Below are positions 14,898 through 18,975 of a DNA stretch of 18,975 nt, piece after piece. A program made the translations under genes and the position numbers. The first letter of the stretch is position 1; each line of letters opens with the position of its first letter. The notes below the pieces were generated by a model, which saw nothing but the letters and a program-made list of their open reading frames with translations, was not told where the DNA came from and made no database searches. Where the stretch lies: positions 1-18,975 of the forward strand of contig JBNARO010000036.1 in assembly GCA_049718665.1 (NCBI GenBank). Reading direction: 5' to 3'. Origin of the DNA: NZ13-RE01 sp049718665. GTDB lineage: Bacteria; Dictyoglomota; Dictyoglomia; Dictyoglomales; Dictyoglomaceae.

Positions 14898-15997
14898 TGA
14901 AAAAGCCAAAAATTTTAGTAGTAGATGATGATGAGAGAAATTTAAAAGTAATCTCTGCAATGCTTGCTCCTTTGGAATATGAGGTTGTCTTGGCAAGAGA
15001 CGGAGTTGAGGCATTGGAGATGGTGGGAAAGGAAAAACCTGATGTAATTTTGCTGGATATTATGATGCCTAAAATGGATGGATTTGAAGTTTTAAAAATA
15101 TTAAAGGAAAATGAGGAGACAAAAATTATTCCTGTGGTAATAGTTACCGCATTGAAGGAAATAGAAGACAGAGCAAAGGCGCTTGAGCTTGGAGCTGATG
15201 ATTTCTTAACAAAGCCTGTGGAAAAAATAGAATTAAGAGCAAGAGTAAAATCTTTAATTAATGTAAAGAATTATCATGATTATATGAGAAATTATCAAAA
15301 AATATTAGAAGAAGAGGTAGAAAAAAGAACTCTTGAACTTAAAGAAGCATATAAAAAGTTAAAAAGGGCATCCTTAGATACTATCTATAGACTGGCAAAA
15401 GCTGCAGAGTATAAAGATGAGGATACAGGAGCTCATATCCAAAGAGTAAGCCACTTTGCAGAGATTATTGCAGGAAAGATGGGAATGGATGAGAATTTTT
15501 GTGAGAATATTTTATACTCTGCACCTATGCATGATATAGGAAAAATTGGAATTCCTGATCATATACTTTTAAAGCCTGGGAAATTAACTCCTGAAGAATG
15601 GGAGATTATGAAAAAACATACTATTATTGGAGCAAAAATATTAGAAGGATCTGATGTAGAATTTATAAAAATGGCAGAGATTATTGCATTAATCCATCAT
15701 GAAAGATGGGATGGGAAAGGATACCCAAAAGGTCTAAAGGGAGAAGAAATTCCTCTTCCTGGAAGAATTACCGCTATAGCGGATGTTTTTGATGCTCTTT
15801 GCTCTAAAAGACCTTATAAAGACCCATATCCTATAGATGAGGTTTTAAAAATTATAAAGGAAGAAGAGGGAAAGCATTTTGATCCAATGTTGGTTTCTGC
15901 TTTTTTCTCTGGAATTGATGAAATATTGGATATAAAAGAAAGATTTAAAGACGAAGGAGAAAGTTTACTATTAAAGATGGTAAGAGGAGAAATTTGA
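14897..15997 (+). CDS. Response regulator with HD-GYP output, probable c-di-GMP phosphodiesterase (366 aa)
   Basis: Receiver domain coupled to an HD-GYP domain that would hydrolyse cyclic di-GMP when activated by the kinase upstream. Receiver residues 1-120 have the acidic pocket Asp10-Asp11-Asp12, phospho-acceptor Asp54 in LLDIMMPKMDG, Thr84 in VIVTA and Lys106 in LTKP. A coiled-coil linker (about 130-160) leads to the output domain, with Glu171, His180, His212-Asp213 in APMHDIGKIGIPD, His241, and HHERWDGKGYPKGLKGEEIP, which carries both the paired His and the GYP motif. All metal ligands expected for an active enzyme are present, as in RpfG. The start codon ATG shares its A with the kinase stop TAA (TAATG), so the two are translationally coupled and almost certainly partners. 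The stop TGA lies inside the -35 box of the next promoter. Confidence 0.93.
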   Translation: MKKPKILVVDDDERNLKVISAMLAPLEYEVVLARDGVEALEMVGKEKPDVILLDIMMPKMDGFEVLKILKENEETKIIPVVIVTALKEIEDRAKALELGADDFLTKPVEKIELRARVKSLINVKNYHDYMRNYQKILEEEVEKRTLELKEAYKKLKRASLDTIYRLAKAAEYKDEDTGAHIQRVSHFAEIIAGKMGMDENFCENILYSAPMHDIGKIGIPDHILLKPGKLTPEEWEIMKKHTIIGAKILEGSDVEFIKMAEIIALIHHERWDGKGYPKGLKGEEIPLPGRITAIADVFDALCSKRPYKDPYPIDEVLKIIKEEEGKHFDPMLVSAFFSGIDEILDIKERFKDEGESLLLKMVRGEI

Positions 15998-16022
15998 CTT
16001 TCTTCTTTTTATTTCCTATAAT
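15994..16022 (+). promoter_or_regulatory. Consensus promoter for the cysteine desulfurase-mnmA pair
   Basis: TTGACT (15994-15999), 17-base spacer and TATAAT (16017-16022), nearly perfect sigma-70 type. The -35 box contains the stop codon of the HD-GYP gene (15995-15997). Transcription from about 16029 gives a leader of about 34 bases with GGGAGG before ATG 16063. Confidence 0.8.
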
Positions 16023-16062
16023 CTATACTAAAAAAGTATGAATATTAAGGGAGGAAATTAAA

Positions 16063-17244
16063 ATGAGAAAGGTTTATTTGGATTATGCAGCAACAACGCC
16101 AGTAAGACCAGAGGTTTGGTCTGCTATGGAGCCTTATTTAAAAGAGATTTATGGAAATCCATCAAGTTTACATAGTTTTGGAAGAGAATCAAGAAACGCT
16201 ATAGAATCTGCAAGAGAAAAGGTTGCAAAGGCAATCTCTGCAAAGCCTGAGGAGATAATATTTACAAGTGGTGGGACAGAATCAAACAATATGGTATTAA
16301 AAGGGGTTGCCTTTGCTCTTCAAGATAAAGGAAAGCATATTATAACTACTCCTATTGAACATCATGCAGTTTTAGAGCCATGCCACTTTTTAGAAAAATT
16401 GGGATTTGAAGTTACATATCTTCCTGTGGATAAATATGGATTAGTAGATCCTGATGATCTTAAAAAATTAGTTAGAAAGGATACCATATTAATATCTATT
16501 ATGCATGCTAATAATGAGATAGGAACTATTGAACCTATAAAGGAACTTGCTCAGATCGCTAAGGAAAGGGATATTTATTTTCATACCGATGCGGTTCAAA
16601 CAGTAGGACATATTCCTGTAAATGTAAATGATTTAGGAATTGATTTTTTATCTATTTCTGCTCATAAATTTTATGGTCCTAAAGGAATTGGCGCTTTATA
16701 CATAAGAAAGGGGACAAAAGTTTATCCTCTTCTTCATGGGGGAGAACAGGAAGGTAGAAGAAGAGCGGGAACAGAAAATTTAGCAGGAATTGTAGGTATG
16801 GGAAAGGCAATAGAACTTGCTGTATCAGAACTTGAGAGTGAGATGAAAAGATTAACAGAGCTTAGAGATTACTTTATATCAGAAGTAGAAAGAAGAATTC
16901 CTGATGCTTACCTAAATGGGCATAGGGAAAAAAGGCTTCCTAATAACATAAACTTTAGTTTTGCATATATAGAGGGAGAAGCTTTGCTTTTAAATCTTGA
17001 CATGGAAGGAATTGGTGTCTCTACAGGTTCTGCATGTAGCTCAAGTTCTTTAGAACCTTCTCATGTTCTTTCTGCTATCGGAGTTCCCGTTGAACTTGTT
17101 CATGGATCCCTAAGGTTCACTCTTGGTCTTTGGACCACAAAGGAAGATTTAGATTATACTTTGGATGTTTTGGAAAGAGTAGTGGATAAGTTAAGAGCTA
17201 TATCTCCCTATAAGAAAGGGTGGACTTTAAAGAGTGAAAGGTAG
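16063..17244 (+). CDS. iscS: Cysteine desulfurase, NifS/IscS family (393 aa)
   Basis: PLP enzyme that takes sulfur from L-cysteine as an enzyme-bound persulfide, for tRNA thiolation and iron-sulfur clusters. The opening VYLDYAATTPVRPEVW, the pyridoxal contact TSGGTESNN, EHHAVLEPC, HTDAVQ, the PLP-binding Lys202 in SAHKFYGPKGIGALY, and the substrate-binding GGEQEGRRRAGTENL are all present. The active-site Cys325 lies in STGSACSSSSLEPSHVL, the long flexible-loop form of group I enzymes (IscS/NifS). Length is normal. It is followed by mnmA with an 11-base overlap, so the main partner is probably MnmA. No Rrf2-type regulator or scaffold protein gene is adjacent, which argues against an isc operon. 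The IscS versus NifS symbol is a convention; the enzymatic call is secure. Confidence 0.94.
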   Translation: MRKVYLDYAATTPVRPEVWSAMEPYLKEIYGNPSSLHSFGRESRNAIESAREKVAKAISAKPEEIIFTSGGTESNNMVLKGVAFALQDKGKHIITTPIEHHAVLEPCHFLEKLGFEVTYLPVDKYGLVDPDDLKKLVRKDTILISIMHANNEIGTIEPIKELAQIAKERDIYFHTDAVQTVGHIPVNVNDLGIDFLSISAHKFYGPKGIGALYIRKGTKVYPLLHGGEQEGRRRAGTENLAGIVGMGKAIELAVSELESEMKRLTELRDYFISEVERRIPDAYLNGHREKRLPNNINFSFAYIEGEALLLNLDMEGIGVSTGSACSSSSLEPSHVLSAIGVPVELVHGSLRFTLGLWTTKEDLDYTLDVLERVVDKLRAISPYKKGWTLKSER

Positions 17245-18304
17245 AGTTGCAGTTGGAATGAGTGGAGGGATAGATAGCTCGGTATCCGCCTTTCTACTCT
17301 TAAAAGAAGGATATGAAGTTATAGGTCTTACTATGAATATTTCCCCAACTCCTATTGAGAGAAATTCTGCATGTTGCTCTTGGTCATCAATAAATGACGC
17401 AAGAAGAATTGCTTATATGTTAAATATTCCTCATTATGTAATAAATTTAAAAAAAGAATTTAATGACACTATTATAAAATATTTTGTTGAATCTTATGTA
17501 AAAGGATATACCCCAAACCCTTGTATGTTCTGTAATAGGTTAATAAAATTTGGACTTCTTATGAAAAGGGCAGAAGAAATATTTGCAGATTTTTTTGCCA
17601 CAGGACACTATGTAAGAAAGGTTTGGGATGAGAAGAAAAAGGTATTTTTGCTAAAAAGAGCAAAAGATTTAAAAAAAGATCAATCCTACTTCTTAGCCTA
17701 TCTTACTCAGGAACAGATTAAAAAATCCCTATTCCCTTTAGGAGATTTAACCAAGGAAGAAGTAAGGGAAATTGCAAGAAAAAACAATCTTATTATAGCG
17801 GAAAAAGAAGAAAGCCAAGAAATTTGCTTTCTCCCTGACAATGATTATAGGAAATTCTTGTTAAGATATGTAAAGGAAAAAAAGGGGAAAATTGTAACAG
17901 AAGATGGAAAAGTAGTAGGAGAACATAATGGAGTTTTCCATTTTACCATTGGGCAAAGAAGAGGACTTAGGGTTTCCCTAGGAAAGCCCTATTATGTGAA
18001 AAGAATTATTCCAGAAGAGGGATTAATTATCATAGCAGAAAAGGAAAAGATTTATTCAAGAGAAGTTTATGCTAAAAATGTAAACTATCCCTCAGGAATG
18101 CCGAAAGAAAAGGAATTAGAAGTTCAGGCAATGATAAGATATAACATGTCCCCTCAGCCCGCATTACTAAAAATTATCTCCGAGGATGAAGTATTTTTAA
18201 CATTTAAAGAACCTCAATGGGCTGTAACCCCAGGACAGATCTTAGTTTGCTATAAAGATGATTATGTATTATGCGGTGGAATTATCTCCCTTCTCCCGCC
18301 TTAG
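17234..18304 (+). CDS. mnmA: tRNA-specific 2-thiouridylase MnmA (356 aa)
   Basis: Installs the 2-thio group on uridine 34 of tRNAs for Lys, Glu and Gln, using ATP to adenylate the base and sulfur passed from a cysteine desulfurase. The N-terminal PP-loop motif is VGMSGGIDSSVSAFLL. Catalytic Cys97 lies in TPNPCMFCNRLIKFG and the second catalytic Cys198 in EESQEICFLPDNDYRKFL; both are needed for the persulfide mechanism. ATGHYVR and KDQSYFLAYL complete the tRNA-binding region, and the C-terminal beta domain contains HFTIGQRRGL and QWAVTPGQILV. Length is as expected. It starts at GTG 17234, 11 bases inside the desulfurase gene, indicating coupled translation. The pairing of a desulfurase with mnmA matches the job of sulfur relay without separate Tus proteins. 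Confidence 0.95.
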   Translation: MKGRVAVGMSGGIDSSVSAFLLLKEGYEVIGLTMNISPTPIERNSACCSWSSINDARRIAYMLNIPHYVINLKKEFNDTIIKYFVESYVKGYTPNPCMFCNRLIKFGLLMKRAEEIFADFFATGHYVRKVWDEKKKVFLLKRAKDLKKDQSYFLAYLTQEQIKKSLFPLGDLTKEEVREIARKNNLIIAEKEESQEICFLPDNDYRKFLLRYVKEKKGKIVTEDGKVVGEHNGVFHFTIGQRRGLRVSLGKPYYVKRIIPEEGLIIIAEKEKIYSREVYAKNVNYPSGMPKEKELEVQAMIRYNMSPQPALLKIISEDEVFLTFKEPQWAVTPGQILVCYKDDYVLCGGIISLLPP

Positions 18305-18308
18305 CGGG
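18295..18308 (+). other. Small hairpin over the mnmA stop codon
   Basis: CCCGC (18295-18299) pairs with GCGGG (18304-18308) across a CTTA loop that contains the start of the stop codon (18302-18304). No T-run follows, so it is not a normal terminator. It is the only structure seen in the short convergent gap that ends at 18368. Confidence 0.4.
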
Positions 18309-18367
18309 TGTGAACATTCTGGGAGTAGATTTTCCTGCATCTAAAATGAGTGGAACCTTATTTCTTG

Positions 18368-18832
18368 TCAAGCCTTGTTTTTAAGAAGCATTATTACTCC
18401 TATAGCAATAAGAAATAAGGGTATTATTATACCCAGTAATCTGGCATTTTCTTGAAAAATCAATAACACTATACTTATTCCTATCAAGATGAATCCTGGA
18501 TATAACGGCCAGTATTTCTCACCAAGATTACTGATATTTAATTTCGAAGTATGGATGAAAAAAATAGCTAAAAAGGCTAAGCCCAAAAAAAGAAGAAAGT
18601 AGATGCCATCTATATCCCAAATGTCTTTTAGGATTGCAAAAATTGCTACAGCGGTTATTATACATCCAGGGATAAGAAATCCTAAATTTCTTTTAAAAAT
18701 GTAATAGGCAGTAATGAATCCAAACCCAAAGATAAAGAGTATGGAAGAATCTGGAATTAGATTAAAAGTGACTAATGTTAAAAGAATTCCTAAAGCAATC
18801 AGGATATAAGCTAAAATTTTCTGCCCTTCCAT
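18368..18832 (-). CDS. Membrane protein with six predicted helices, LiaI/LiaF-like repeats (154 aa)
   Basis: I do not recognise a precise family. The protein is almost entirely hydrophobic, with helices at about residues 7-23, 31-46, 50-68, 77-94, 108-127 and 132-150, joined by short polar turns. It looks like two or three copies of a two-helix hairpin with Gly- and Pro-rich turns (YPGFILIGISIVLL and IIPLFLIAIGVIMLL). This is the style of the LiaI/LiaF-type N-terminal membrane region found in cell-envelope stress proteins. That resemblance is general and not proof of role. Start ATG 18832 is supported by GGGAGG about 6-7 bases upstream on the minus strand. The gene is convergent with mnmA. 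No partner gene is visible before the window ends. Confidence 0.7.
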   Translation of the reverse strand: MEGQKILAYILIALGILLTLVTFNLIPDSSILFIFGFGFITAYYIFKRNLGFLIPGCIITAVAIFAILKDIWDIDGIYFLLFLGLAFLAIFFIHTSKLNISNLGEKYWPLYPGFILIGISIVLLIFQENARLLGIIIPLFLIAIGVIMLLKNKA

Positions 18833-18975
18833 AAATTTCCTCCCTAATAGATTTAGAAAAAACTACTCTCACTCCCAATAAGGATAGCATATAAAAGTAA
18901 AATTGGTAATAGTTAAAGAGATCTGACCTGTAATCAGTATTGAAAAAGTGATGCCTCCTTATTTACCTCTATCAA
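18833..18975 (-). other. Upstream region of the minus-strand membrane gene, window end
   Basis: It holds the GGGAGG binding site for the membrane protein. A loose promoter is possible on the minus strand, with TTAACT and, about 19 bases later, TATGCT. An AAGGAGG followed by no usable start codon lies near 18950-18960 on the same strand. No gene is seen. Confidence 0.35.

Noticed and set aside
18305..18367. Open frame after mnmA (reads AGVNILGVDFPASKMSG) as a small gene or coding extension
   Set aside because: It is only about 20 codons in a different frame from mnmA, without a binding site or recognisable motif.
1..18975. CRISPR array, tRNA or rRNA genes
   Set aside because: I saw no regularly spaced repeats, no tRNA-like clover-leaf sequences and no conserved rRNA segments on either strand.

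Overview
The window is AT-rich (roughly one third G+C by eye) and strongly biased towards AGA for Arg and ATA/ATT for Ile. It has TTG and GTG starts, strong purine-rich ribosome binding sites, and proteins rich in Lys, Glu and Ile. This suggests a thermophilic bacterium, and the gene set looks most like Dictyoglomus; that is an inference from style, not a database match. Two runs of exactly 100 N (2970-3069 and 13424-13523) look like scaffold gap placeholders, so this is probably a draft assembly and some frameshifts may be sequencing errors.

Left part (1-3917): mostly a gene graveyard. On the minus strand are a GC-rich TnpB/IS1341-type transposase remnant (1-465) abutting a ClC chloride-channel remnant (about 470-805), the C-terminal end of a GH42 beta-galactosidase (about 815-1260) and an MsbA-like ABC exporter with several deletions (2640-3917). 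Between them on the plus strand lie scraps, a small hydrophobic protein (1660-2058) and one clearly intact gene, a bacterioferritin-like protein with its own promoter and terminator (2187-2603).

Middle part (4055-15997): all genes are on the plus strand. The first encodes an unusual 503-residue protein that joins a type 2 RNase H (RNase HIII-like, with its N-terminal TBP-like region), a zinc ribbon and a C-terminal PIN nuclease domain. Next comes what looks like one long operon: an AraR-like GntR/LacI hybrid regulator that may be translated from a leaderless transcript, a sugar ABC importer (binding protein, hairpin, two permeases, no ATPase), a GH38 alpha-mannosidase, a multi-domain sensor kinase (GAF-PAS-PAS-GAF-HisKA-HATPase, broken by a frameshift and a gap), and a receiver-HD-GYP response regulator. 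The likely logic is uptake and breakdown of mannosides under a sugar-responsive repressor, with a two-component c-di-GMP phosphodiesterase at the end of the same transcript.

Right part (15994-18975): a textbook promoter overlapping the HD-GYP stop codon drives a cysteine desulfurase and an overlapping mnmA, which together supply sulfur for 2-thiouridine in tRNA. A convergent gene for a six-helix membrane protein (18368-18832, minus) closes the window.
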